64,000 nucleotides of DNA, taken from Halesus radiatus. Taxonomy: Eukaryota; Arthropoda; Insecta; Trichoptera; Limnephilidae. The notes beneath the pieces are model-generated. The model saw only the letters and a program-made list of their open reading frames with translations. It made no database searches and had not been told where the DNA came from. Below, piece after piece: positions 1 through 13,700 of the stretch. The stretch is from positions 1 to 64,000 of the forward strand of contig JAHDVE020000056.1 in the NCBI GenBank assembly GCA_022606495.2, read 5' to 3'. Position 1 is the first letter of the stretch. Every line of letters begins with the position of its first letter. The translations under genes were made by a program, and so were the position numbers.

Positions 1-1140
1 CGCATGCTTCCTAGACTTGAGCAAAGCCTTTGACAGGGTTAGTCATAATAAGTTGTGGAAAAAACTGACCGAACGACAAGTACCACCGCAAATTGTTAAT
101 ATATTAAGTACATGGTACAACCAACAGGAAAACTTTATCAGATGGAATGATAGCCTATCAGAAGAAGCTCAATTAAAGTGCGGCGTTAGACAAGGAGGCT
201 CAATGTCCCCAGTGCTGTTCAATGTATATATGGATGAACTTAGCAAAACTCTGAAGAAAACAAGAATCGGATGCCACATTGCTGGGGTATGTATGAACAA
301 ATCAGCTATGCAGATGACATGGTCATACTTGCCCCATCGGTAAGAGCAATGAGAAAACTTCTAGACATATGCGAATCGTTCGTTATTAGTCACGGGCTAA
401 TGTATAATGCAAAAAAATCATCACTACTGATTTTCAAAGCAAATACGGGTCCTGCTGTCATTCCGCCCATACGTCTCGGCGGAGCCAATCTTGAAATCTG
501 CAGCGAAATCAAATACTTGGGGCATGTCATCACTGATGACCTAAACGATAAAAATGACATAGAACGCCAAAGAAGAGCGCTGTGCGTACGTGCCAACATG
601 CTCGCCAGGAGATTTAATAGGTGCAGTCCTCCGGTAAAAAATCAACTATTCCAGACATATTCGATGTTTCATACTGCATGAGCTTTTACACTAGCGAACT
701 ATGGATTAGATATACACAAGGCGTCATGGACACACTCCGAGTGCAATATAACCACGCTTACAGGGCGCTGTTTGGCCTCCCTTGGAGATGCAGCGCCTCG
801 GTGATGTTCACAGAAGGAAGGGTGCATGGGTTCGCTGCTTTGATGCACCACAGAATAGCCGGGACAAGTCAGCGCTACCGGAGATCGGAAAACACTCTTG
901 TCCAGGCCGTCGCCCAGTGGCAGGGCGCGCCCCTACATCGTTGATGGAGAATTTCCCTCAGGCCACTGTAGCATAAGTGTTAAATATGTTATTTTAATTT
1001 AATTTAATTTTTATTTATGTTTTTATATTATATTTCTGCAGTGTGTAATTTTTTATTCTTAAAATGTATTCTTTTTATATGGCAGACAGAGTATTGCACT
1101 CACCGCTTTGTTCTGCTGAAATAAAACATTATTATTATTA
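1..1140 (+). mobile_element. Non-LTR retrotransposon (LINE), 3' part, frameshifted
   Basis: Reverse transcriptase remnant running in from the left edge. The first frame reads FLDLSKAFDRVSHNKLW (nt 8 on), then GVRQGGSMSPVLFN. A frameshift near 285-297 moves the frame, and the catalytic box YADDMVIL follows at 307. The palm/thumb part ends near 680, and a third frame (about 676-870) carries the C-terminal region with YRALFGLPWRCSAS. The element ends in a non-coding tail with an ATT microsatellite (1120-1140). Three frames are needed to read it, so it is dead. A truncated copy of the same 3' tail lies at 27471-27617. The clade is not certain. Confidence 0.9.
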
Positions 1141-1548
1141 TAAGGTGTATTTGGGAATCTTTATCATTCCTTACATGGACGTCCATAGGAGAAAATTTTT
1201 AAATTAAACACTTCAAAAACACAAATTTTTAGTCAAAAATATTACAAACCGTCACGAAGTACTGACTGGCACTGAGTTACACGGAGCTCGCTGTATATTT
1301 TATAATTCTGTGATATGCGTTGTTACTTTTCTTTGTACAAAAGGAGCATCGATTGGTCAAAACATTTGTTTGTTGAATCCCGCCATGGCGCATGCGTAGT
1401 TTAAAAAAAAACATCGTAATTTTTGACATACCTAGTGTTATAATATAAGCGTCGATATATATAAGAATATTACTACGTCTAGATTTCCAAAAAATTCCAC
1501 ATAGGGTTTTGCAACTCCATTCCTCAAATAACCTTAACTCCTTTTCAG

Positions 1549-1795
1549 AGTGATGATACACCTGATCCTAATCACTGTGAGGAATGCTCTAGCTCATTCA
1601 CCCCTCAGACGATGTATCACAAGTATATGTTGAGGAACGATTCAAGCGTTCCACTGCTGTTGAGGCAGGAAGGCTCCAAGCAAGAGATATTGATACGTCC
1701 ACTGTCCGCCACTCTCTATGCCTGGCACCATGCTAAAAAATTCCCACAGCGCCTGTCTGTTACAATACAGGAGGGGAACTGGATATCGGAAAAAG
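1549..1795 (+). CDS. VPS13B: VPS13B exon 1 in window (VAB repeat)
   Basis: Acceptor cttttcag, donor gtaac; 82 codons plus 1 nt. It contains YMLRNDSSVPLLLRQEG, the asparagine-plus-PL signature of a VAB repeat, then an aromatic-rich turn (LYAWHH). The frame is open through the whole exon and back to the acceptor, so the reading frame enters from an upstream exon outside the window or in the LINE-bearing region before it; no methionine here is a start. Confidence 0.88.
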
Positions 1796-4700
1796 GTAAC
1801 AAATTTTATTTGAATCTAAAAGTTGAGTTTTTGAGTTGAACCACTCACTGAATGTTGAGTATGGCATTTTGTTCCTCTGGATAATGAAAGAAGTGTCATC
1901 TCTCTTCAATTTTTTGTTGATATAATCACTTGTTCAAGAAAATATATAATTATTGATACAGTAATAATGCATGTGCATTGTAATAATTCATTTTTATAAA
2001 ATTGATAATAAATATGTACTTTTGTGTCTAAATTTGAAATTAAAAAAAAAAAAAATTATTATTATATATTTTATTTAGTTTAAGTTTTTAGTATACTTAT
2101 TTTAGTTGTGTTTTGAATTCCATAAAGTTATTACATCAGCCCAAAAGGGTTTTCTGGATGTGAGGTGGTTGTACGGGAAGTTTATTTACAAATCTTATCT
2201 TTTCTGGTAATTTATTAAAGAATTTTATTCCTTGGTACATATTTATAGTCTTGTTGACCCAAAGTTTGTTTTACACATTGGAATTTGTAACATGTATTTT
2301 TGCCGGAGATTTTTAGTGTTTCTAAATGGTTCGGTTTTATTTAAAATATGTTCTTTATAAATTTGTAAAGTTGCATGGTATAGGAACAGAGTATTTAATT
2401 TTCCTATTTTAAATTCTTTAAATACGAGTTCTGAAGGATTTAATAATGATTTTTTTAAGATTATTTTAATTAATAGTTTTTGAGCAATGTAAAGGGATTG
2501 TATATGATTTTTATAAATACTGCCCCATCCTATTATACCACATTGAATTATGGATTGACAGAAAGCAAAGTGGGTCATTCTAAGTGGTTCTTCATTCATA
2601 ATATGTCTCAAACAGCTAAAGATATTGGTCAATTTTCGTACTCTGTTTTTGAGAATAGTTATATGTAATAACCATATGTGCATTGGTCTATAGTGATGCC
2701 AAGGTATTTAATTAATGTTTTGCTTTCAATTTTAATACATACATAGTAAGTTACAGTGGTGATGTTGATTGTTTGGCACAAAATGAATCTTAGTGTCTAT
2801 TACGGGCGGTGTTTTTTGTTTTTTCATAAATTAGAAGCCATACTTATACTTATGGTATTATTCTGTTTTATTTAGGTTTCCAGATAGATGAACCTGGTTT
2901 GGAAAGTACCAAGTGTATCAGTGATGCCAATCCGGTGGTGGTGTCTGTATTTGTGTCAGTGGAGGCTACAAGCCCCTTCCACCGCATCGCTACCTTTATG
3001 GGGCGCCTGAGTGTGTTCAACCTCATTCAACATGACCTCGAAATCAAGGTACTGTATTTTATGTAATATTGATAGTTCTATAATGACTATTTATATGCTT
3101 AACTCCCCATACAAGGGCTGATTGATAAGTACCCGAAACGACGGATAGGTGACAGTATTAGTTTCAAATATTTTTAGTCCTTGACAAGTCGCGTCACGCA
3201 CATTAACAAATTTCAAATATTGTCTTGTTACAGCACATTGTGTTTGAATGATAGCTCATGTAAGTGACAGAGTTAAAATTTTTAGCGAAAACGGAAAAAT
3301 CTCGCCTTCCTGCTTCTCTTTCATTCTTTAATTTTTTTACACTGTATTTAAAAGTGTTGAAACCTTAGAATATACTCTTAAATTCATGTTATCATTTAGT
3401 GCAAATCGTTGTCTAAGAATGCATATAAAGTTCTTAATGGAGAAACCTTAAAGAAAATCACAGAATTCATTAATATATTTCAACTAATACACACACTTAC
3501 ACAACAACATGATAATATACATTTAATCACTAATACATATACAATATGGCAAGCAATCCATTAGCTTATGTGGGGGGTAATTTATGTAATTGCTTTCCAG
3601 ACAAAATTTAAAAAAAGATAAAATTGTAGCTATATTTAAAAAGAAATTGTTCAGTCTAAAATTAAATAAACAAAATAATTACAATGTATAAGATTGTAAT
3701 GTATTTATGCATTTATTTAGGTAATCATTCTAGTTAAGTGAGTGAAAATGTAAATTTATTTTTTCTGGAAGTAAAAAGGGGTGAAAGATAAGTACATAAA
3801 ACCTTATTTCAACTAATGTTAATGAATTAATTGAATTGAAATTAAGTGGGGGTTAATAGAACCATATAAATAAGTAAATTAATAATAATAACTTTGTTTG
3901 CACTACTTTTTTAAATATATCAATATCAACATGTTTCGAAAGCAAAGCTTTTCTCATCAGGATAAACAGTATACTAAAAATAATGGCAAGTATAGACAAA
4001 TATATTATTTTTAGTATAATGTTTATCCCGATGAGGAAAGTTATGCTTTCGAAACATGTTGATATTTATACATTTAAAAAAGTAGTGCAAACAAAGTTAT
4101 TCTTATTAATTTATTGATGATGATGCCATAAAGTGAATACAAATCTATTGAAAAAAATATAAATAAGTTTATTGAAGAAAGCAATCACTTTCTGGCTTGA
4201 CATTATAATTTTAATTAAATTTTTGTTTTTGTTTTAAGCCGCTTCATTTTATTTATGTTTATGCATGACGTACACATATAAACTGTTTATATGTGCACGT
4301 TCCTGAAGAAGGTTGAGTTAAACCGAAACCGGTCGATAATGCTAAATAAAGTGGCTTAAAACAAAATAAACATTTCACCTAAAATATAAATAAGTTATCT
4401 CAATGTGGCCTAACCACAGTTTGAAACTGGCCTTGAATGCTGAAACAGCTGTCACAATAATAAAAATTTTAAATACTTGCAGAACTTAATAATAGCATAA
4501 TTAAATTTGATTTACATTAAATTTAAAAAAAGTAAATTAAATGAAGTTCTACGAATTGAAAACAAAAACTATTACTAATTTGATTTCAGCTGCATCAAAA
4601 ACCACCTGGTGGTTTAATTAGAGTGAGTCCAATTTTCATAGTTAAAGGGAATACTCAACTGGCGTCACTTTTCTTAGACGATACTTGTGACGCTGTTTTT

Positions 4701-7700
4701 AGGTAAGATTTGAATACATTATAATTGTAGTACATTTTAATCATGATACTTATATAATATACATAATATTTCAATGGGCTTCCTTAATTGTGTAACCTTT
4801 CGTAAGATTGTTTGAGTAAACATACTAAGTTTCTGCACGGCTCTTTCAAATAAAATACTAATATACATATACATTGTTAAATTTAATAATTTCATTTTTA
4901 TAGGATGCATGTGGCCCATTCCAATGCCGGTTGGACTGGAGACATTCCCCTGAAACAGTGCAGCAAAAGCAACGTACCTTGGCTTGTTAAAGGTATGTAC
5001 GAGTATATATTCTTTTGAGATGTTGCAATATGCAGTCGCCTACCGCCTACCAGCGGCACTAACGTTCCATTTAGCTTACGGTCGACATATTTCGGTTAAA
5101 GTTCAATTTTGCTAGTATTGGTTCCGTATTTTGAAGAAAACTATTTGAAATACCAAGCATGTTCTAGCTAGTAACAAGTAGTTCATGCAAGCACCATTGG
5201 ATGACGAATATAGGTTTGGTGCGCATGTCAGATGCGGAATTGCTGTGGTTCTGCAATTCCACTCTGATACTATGGGCACGCTGTGTAGTGTGTATATACG
5301 ACGCAGTGCGGTGCGTGTGCAGTGCCCCATCTAACTTATAGTATCCCACAGCGTAAATGCCCAACTGGATCGATGCTGCTTGGAAAAAAACATGACTTCT
5401 GCATCGGACTATAGGGGGAAGAAGGCGGATGGTTGAACAGCACAAGCATAGTGAAACCAGTTGGAGTTTGTGACATCTTCAGTAGTGACAATAGGTGTTA
5501 CATTACGTAGATGGAGCAGATATGACACTTGGTGATGCAACCGTCACCCAGCGCTGCCGAAACTAAATTATTATTATCACTTTAATGTATTGAAATCCCA
5601 TAATTTAAATTTCTTGCAGTTCCAATGGTGAATAAATCTGATGATATATCGGTATGGTGTCGCGTGACTGTTGATCCTAAAAGTGGGCAGATATTGGTGA
5701 CTGTCTCCCCTATCTACTCCATCAGATCACACTTCCCCATGCCTATTGAGGTAATTATTATATGTTTATGATCTAGATATTAATACATAATATATATGTA
5801 ATTATTATTCGAGTAACCATTGTGACTGATGTGAGTTTATTGTAATGAATCAATTTTATCTTTATTTTGCAGTTTTCCGTTCAATCTCCTCATACTAAAT
5901 GCATCATTGAATCTTGCGTACTCGGTAAAGGATCGACACAAGTAATGAATATTGCTGGTTCCACAGAAGTAGAGCATGTAATAACATTCTCTGGCGGGTA
6001 AATGACACACTTTATGTTATATTACATCAATAAAATTCATCCTGATGGTATTCACTCTGCATGATGTCTACTTTGTTGTAACTTCACAGCTTATGTTGAA
6101 CAACTTTGATGCAACTATTTTGGACTGAGTCAGTCTTACTACAACAAATAATAAAGTACACAACTGAATCTTTTACATTCTTCATATCATCTCCACCAGA
6201 ATTTCTTGGTTGAAAGATGTATTAAGTGCAGTTATAGGAGTGTTGTTGTTAGTTGATGTTTCAAATATACATTGTGATGAGGTAGACTGAACATTTGGTT
6301 CAACTTCCGTTGACTAAATTTTCATTTTCTTGAGACATACCAGACTGGACTTTTGGTTCAATCGCTATTAGCTGACTCTCCAGCTTTTTCCAGAAAACAT
6401 ATTCTCCAGTAATCTTATCTTGTGACAAACCAGACTGAATAGTTTGATCATCAGCCACTTTTTGTTTGATCAGCTTTTTATTTTCCTGGTTTCCTGGGTG
6501 CTCTGTCCTTGACACTGAGTGTCTATCGGTTTCTTAATGTCTTCTTCAAAGGGATTTAACCATAGGTTTACTAGCAACATTGACTTTCTGCATACTTTTT
6601 CTTAATTGGCGCAGGATCTGTTGAGAGACTGATCACTGCTCTGCAATAGTCTAGAGAAGTAGATTGGATATTTTCTTTTTCCATATTCTGTAGAGGAAGT
6701 AGTTGAACATTATTCTTGATGAAACTAATCTAGAGCTTTTGTTGTAGTGCAAAGTTGTTAAATACTTTAAGTTTAGGTATGCTTATTTTGGTTTTAGGGA
6801 AGATGCCAAGCAATTAAGGACAAAGCATTTTACTATTTTCTGTAACAAAGAGCAACTGGTAAAGCAGCAGCATTCTAATAATCTGGACGTAGCAACTACT
6901 ACTGCAAACATTAGAGAATGGTAAAAATAAACATAAATAATTTGTTTACTTATAAAAATCTATCAAATCTGTTTATCTCGTCTTCCAAATTCTAAATTAA
7001 ACGATTTTTTTCAGGCAAGGTGAGGGAGACAAATGGCCATACACTACTTTGGAAGATGGAGACTATACATGGATTCCTCTCCACCATAGGTATCCTGAAG
7101 AAGTTATTGTAAGTAATATAAGTGTGAAAAAAATTCATACATATTTTCATATAATTACTTAGTATCAATGTAATGACACATATGAGCAGGGTTAGTGGCC
7201 ATATCAGTCGTGGAATTGCAGAGTCCGCTAAAAACTGTTTAGAACACCCGAATTAGGGATTGCAAATATGCATCCGTTTCAGAAAGTTTGGATTTCCAGA
7301 TTTCTTGAAACTCAAAATCCGAATATCCAGATTTAAATAAAAATAAAATACTTGGAAAACGAATTTTCCGAAGACCGAAAAAAAATAATTCTGATGTAGT
7401 AGAATGATAACTGACTAAAACAGAACGGTGAGAAAACAGAATGTCGTCGCTGCATATATAATACAGCTTATGTGCCATTTCGTACATTCTGAGATAATCG
7501 AGTAAAACTGCTTTAAAAACCAATTGCAAAGACTAGATTTGCTAAAAAGAATAGATTTTTTAAGGTGAAAAGCTTGCCTAATAATTGTAAAAATTATTTT
7601 TAGCAAATCTAGTCTGCGATTATTTTTTAAAGCAGTTTTTCTCGATCATCTCAGAATGTACGAAACGGAACATAAGCTATATTATAAATGCAGCCCACGA

Positions 7701-10700
7701 TATTCTAAAAGTCAGGTATTCTTGTAAATTTCATACAAGTTCATGTCCTTTATTGAGTTGTGCATTAACAGTCGTCATGTCATAATAATTGTAAAAAATA
7801 TTTTTAGCAAATCTTGTCTGTAATTATTTTTTAAAGCAGTTTTTCTCGATCATCTCAGAATGTACGAAACGGCACTCGTCGCGTAAGCTATATTATAAAT
7901 ACAGCGACGATGTGTTAAAATAATAGGGTGAGGTTTTTTTTTACATATTTATTTCTACACACTGACATGACAAATATCATCGGCTTTTTTGTGTAAAAAA
8001 GCTGGAAAATGGGAAATAAGGGTAACTCAATACTGTGGTATTGCTTAAAAATGATTTATTAATGCATTTGTTTCAGGTAAGTCTGAACTATGACATCCCA
8101 TCGGTAGATTCTGTGGTAGTGGAGATCTCCCCATGGACCTTGTTCTGCAACTGTTCTGGCCTGTGCTTGTCGCTCATGGGTGAGGACCATCAGGAGATGT
8201 GCTCTCTGGACCATATGGCCGTCGCCACCCCGCCGATGCCAAATCTCATTGTGAGTCTAATATTATCATATATGCTTAATTAACAGTATTTGTGTTCAAT
8301 CCTTTGCGACTTCGGTATGTCCCACACGACCCTCCATAACTTGCATCGATCGGTTCATGGATATATGTGGGGGAATTCTAACCGAGTGAGAGCTTTAAAA
8401 AATTGTCAATTGAGTCATTGGAGAAAATGTTTTTGTTTTCGGAGTGTAATTTTATGCATTTCAGTAAGCATATAAAACAAATTAATGATTTATTCGTAAT
8501 AAATGTAATAACAATTACTTTATATTAATAAATTAAAAAGTTTTTTTTGACGCTAATTGGCGTATTGACAAGGGAGCATTCCGTAAGTTAATCCGCAGTG
8601 AAAAAATGTTGGGCAAGACCAAATGACACATACTTAAATCTGCCGCTGCTAAAGAAAGATTGGATGCAATCGCCATATAAAAGTTAATTTATTTGAAATA
8701 GCATGGTCCTTATTGACCAATATTGTATAAGTTTTGGTTCCATAATGGTATCAAAAACAATATTGTGGTTAATTATAAATAATGTTTGATCTGTTCTTTT
8801 AGCCGGTGTTCTTCTTTGGAGTTACCATCTATGACAACACCATACAAATCTCTCCGCCCCTCAGTATAAAGACTGAATTTAGTGAAGACGATGATGGGAG
8901 CAGTGTTGTCATCAATATGGTGAAATCACTTGTAATTCCAAGCACCAAAACTGTGAGTTTGAATTAATATTATTATTGTCAAGTGAATTTTCTTGTAATC
9001 GTCTTACTAGTTTTATGGAGTACTACTCGGTCATAGTAGCTATTCTGTTTAATATATCATGAGTCCTCAAGGAAAAACTCACCAGATGTGTTTTTTTTTG
9101 TCATAATCAAGTTATTTATACTGACAATCTCGCAGTTTTGAGCCCTAAATATGAAAAATACAAAAAAATTATCATTTATATTAGGAAGAACTGAAAAATT
9201 TAAAACTCACCAACTACCAAAAGCCAACATTTGTGAAAAGGGAAAAAAAACTTCTGGCTTATAATTTCATCCTGGCAACCATTAGTTGTTTCATTTGAGT
9301 GTTGGGTTATGATCAGTTTACGTTTCCTTTCAATGTTTTGCGTTAAAATGCCACAAAAATGTTAAAAATTAGACTGTTCAAAAGATTTATGTACAAGAAA
9401 TTGAGTCACTTCGGGGTGAAGAAGAAAGTGAATAAGCAAACTATGTTCGGAAAAGTTCCCAGAGACAGTATTTAAAAAATCAATGTGTTCAAACGATGAA
9501 TCTATTTTAAGAAGAGTATTGAGAAGGGAATACTTAAATTTTTTAGTAATTTAAAGTAAATCATATTTAACTCTTTAAACGTGTGACTTTTCGATGTTGG
9601 ATGTCCATATATGCTGCACTTCTTCATTGATATTTTTTACAATATAGCCATATAAATACGGGTGTTAAAAATTATCTGCTAGTTAGATCTGATGATTTGT
9701 AGACAAAGACTAATATTTCTTACCAAAAGACTTCCAAACATGCGTATTTACGACAATGAAAGACTCTAGAAAATAGGCTCTGCTTTAATGAAATGGCTAG
9801 AAAATATTCCTGTCCAAGTCAGTCTTATACATGTATGTGGTGGTCAGAACCACAGCAACAATATCGCTGCTCTGTTCTTGTTAACAGTAATACATATTTC
9901 ATATCATTAAATAATCCGGATATACCTGGAATCAGAAGAATAATGAAGAATGTCACAAACTTATTTGTTGTCCGGCGAGTGAAATGACATAAGTCGTAAG
10001 ACCTGCCATAAAAAATATTTTCTTTTTATTTTAATACGGTAGGTCATGATTATTCCTTTTTAATATTATGTTTCATTATTTATAAAAAACTCACCCTGTG
10101 AACTTTGAAAAACTGTTTTTCTAGTTTTTTTTTTCTACAGACTATGTATACCATGTTAAATTTAATGTTCGTAAACAAAAAGATAAATAATAAACCAAAA
10201 CAAAATGTTCTCTTCTCCATGTCTTCGTTTTTTAATTATCACTACTTGAAATTTAAAAAATCTTTAAATGCCCGTATCTCAATAATTAAGTTTTCTTAGT
10301 TGGTGAGTTTTTCCATGAAGGCGACAATATTGTAGTAAATGTCTAGGTAGGTCCCTTTTATATCTCTAAAAACAGGGTGATATACCAGAATTATACATTT
10401 CGTTAATTAATTAATTCTTTATAATTTTTCAGGTTACCATACTGAGCATGACACATGAAATAAGGAATAATGTCAATGTTTTCCGCTTTTCAAGCAACTA
10501 TGTGATTGTTAACCAGACAGCTCTGGATTTAATTGTAAGATTAACATTTTTAAAGCTAAAGCTTGTTTGCTTCTAAAGTGCGCAATAATAAAAAGTAATG
10601 TATCAGAATGTACACGACAGATTTTAATCAGTGATTCCCGAGCTTATTTGGAGTAAAAAATGTAGATGGCATTTTGGTCTTCGGTGAATGTTCTTTTAGA

Positions 10701-13700
10701 ATTTAGAATAATATTTTTTTTTTCAAAGTCTATCAAAAAAATTATTTCACACGTCGTCACTGATCACTCATCTGAGTCACCGCCCAACCCCCCCAACCCA
10801 ACTCTAAATGTCTATAACTGCTATTTTTTAATGTTTGTAGGTGAAAAAAAAATTCAAAATCACCAGAGATCTAAATGCCATCTACATTTAAACTCAGGAA
10901 TCACTGGTTAAAGTTTGTCAGTTACGTCCTGATACACCCTGTATATATATTATTAAAATTGTTGATTTTTTTTACTAACTTTTACTTTAATTTTAGGCAA
11001 TGCCCATCGCAATATTGTTGGAATACTCACAGAAAGTACAATATCCATCTAGCGGTCTGGGCTCATACCTTTTGCTTAAAAACGAAGACTGGTATGTACC
11101 ATTTAATAGTATTATTGTCACGGGAAAGTATGTAATACTACTGTAACCACCAATATTGACAGAAATGTTTTTTTTTATATGATTCACAGGATTGTTTTCT
11201 ACATCTACGGCATATTACCGCTGGTTTAGGAGTAACAATATTTTTGTAATATTGTAACTATATTTTGAATCTGCCGTAAAATTACCTTTTTGGTTTTTAC
11301 AACACAATTACTTTCCCATGACATTAATAGTTATCAAATAATATGAATGTAATAGTAGGTGGAATTTAAACTCATTATTTTAGTTTGTTCAAGAGTAAAT
11401 GAAATTATTATTTAAAAAAATAATCATTGATATATTACTTTACAGTCCGCTTGGAATTCCTATCACACAATTCTGTTTGCCCTTTGAGCAAGAAGTTGTT
11501 ACATCAAAGGATGGTGAGATACTTACAGAGAAGGATTATGCTTTCTTCGTCTGCTTCGGGTCTTCCATGAGTCAATTGTCCTTAACCTGTCCTCTTAGGG
11601 TGGATAAATATGCTAATCGTAGAAGTTTGTCTTTCACGATTGAAGATGTATCGGTAAGAATCATCATAATGTTGTTTCATTATATTTTATTATTAGATTA
11701 TAGGAATGTATTTAAATAAATATTATATTGAAAAAATTCTAGGTTCCGATAGTAGTGACATGCACCCGTGAAAAAGATCAAACTTATATTGCCGTCCACA
11801 GAGATATCGCACCACAACTGGTGATACAAAATTTTTCAAATGTGCCTATCGCTGTAGGACAAGCCATCCAATCGAACTTGGTTTCACCTACAACAAGTGA
11901 TTATGTTAAAAAGGTATTTTTTTTTAATTTTCCATAACACATCCATTTTATAGTCACATTAGTAGTATGTATTAGTATGAATTAGTATGCAATTTAATAA
12001 AAAAAATTAAAATAGATAACGCATGAAAAGCATATTCGTTTCTAATTTAGCCAATTTTTGGCCAATTTTTTCCACACATACCGGAATAAACATTTATTTA
12101 ACAATTATTTTAGTAGTATCACAGGGATAGACGTGAATTTACTTCGGGAGGTGATTCTACATGATAGTACGAGTATGGAAATTAAAAAAATTCTTTTAAA
12201 CGTTCTGGCGTTGTCATTTATGTTAATGATTTGAATTGAAGCTGTTTTATGGGAATAATGTATTTTTGTAATATCTTGCAGGTTATTCAAGAGTGTGAAC
12301 ACAGTGACTGGGTGTGTCAAGTGAAACCGGGGGAAAAGAAGTACTACTCCATGCCTACCCATTCCCTACACTTTCCGGACATTAGTTCAGAATCTGCTTA
12401 CGCTGCCAGAGAACCAACATCTCAAATCTTATTCGCCCACTACATTGGCAGTAAGTGTAACATTGCAGTATATCTCTAGCTTTTATCATTATGTATTATT
12501 CAATCGTATTTTTTCATTCATAACGGAGAGGGATGGTATTGACAAATTTGTAATCATAATTTTTGCTCTATATCGTCTAACAAGATTGTTTTAAACATGC
12601 TGGGAATAGACTAAAGTTTTTTTCTAAATAAGTACATCGTATTAAAGTTATCAATAAGTAAAATAACTTCCAACATTAATGAGATTCACGATTGAATGTC
12701 ACTAGGATGTACATAGCTCAGTATGTTTAAACATAATTATGATTTACAGATGAAGATTTGCCCAAATGGTCTAGTCCTGTTGAGGTAGACTGTGACAGCA
12801 TAGATCAGTTGGTCAATCTGCCAGGATTTACAAAAGGCATCAAGGTCAGGGTGGAAAATCACCCTCATTCAACAGTAGTCACCATTGAAGACGTTACCCA
12901 GGTACACGCACAACTCAACTTTCATTCTTCACTAACTCTGAGGGCACCCATGCTTTACTCTAAACATCCTTTCAGAATCGTCTTGTTGCTTCAAATGGCA
13001 TTAGTTTAATGGCGACCGGATAAACCAATACATGTATGAATCGGCACACTTTTTAAAAGTGATATAAAGTCATTAAAAGTAGGAAAAAAAAGAAACTTGC
13101 CTGTAATTATAAAACGATTTTTTCGATTTTCGTGTGGTGCAAACCGATTCTTCAAATTCTGTTTCACTTAGGACATGCGGTATGAATTAACAAAAACTTT
13201 ATAAAAAATTGTTCTCAGCCAGGGTTTTCAAGAATTACGGCAGACATTATTTCTTATATAAAGTCACGTGGGCCGTACTAAATTTGCCCTCGGGCCGCAC
13301 GAATTGGGCCGCAGGTTGTGCTTAACTGTTTTATGACAATTTAAATCGCACAGGCTAGTGATTTATGACAAGAGATATTTTTATCACCCAAACAACACCA
13401 AGAGCTAGCTAGTGATATGCCAGTCAATTTAGTGATTTTTTCATGGAAGCCCCGAACCGGGTGATTGGATTTACAATGTGTTGAGTGTTTTGAAGATGAA
13501 ATTGAAAAACATGAAAGTGGAATCTTGAATCAATGATTATAAACTTTATCAATAAATGTTTTTGTAATATGCACGTACATATATTTTTAGAGCAATATTT
13601 TGAAATGATATTATGCATTAGCCAATATATTGATAGTGGAGGTACCTACATTTGTATGATGATTGTAATTTATTGTTGTATTATATTATATTGTTGAAAT

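Larger units (their letters stand above)
3049..4589. other. Intron 2: two palindromic elements and a dispersed repeat
   Basis: The intron holds a foldback element at 3882-4110, a shorter palindromic element at about 4224-4366 and a dispersed repeat at 4385-4540 (each listed separately). Around 3114-3135 there is a short stretch resembling a mariner end (gggctgattgataagtac), with no transposase nearby. Otherwise it is AT-rich without coding signal. Confidence 0.7.

Noticed and set aside
3110..3250. mariner-like element suggested by gggctgattgataagtac
   Set aside because: Only a short end-like match, with no second end and no transposase frame in the intron.
10784..10801. CCCAACCC tract as a telomere-like or G4 element
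   Set aside because: Too short, and it sits in the spacer of a palindromic MITE.
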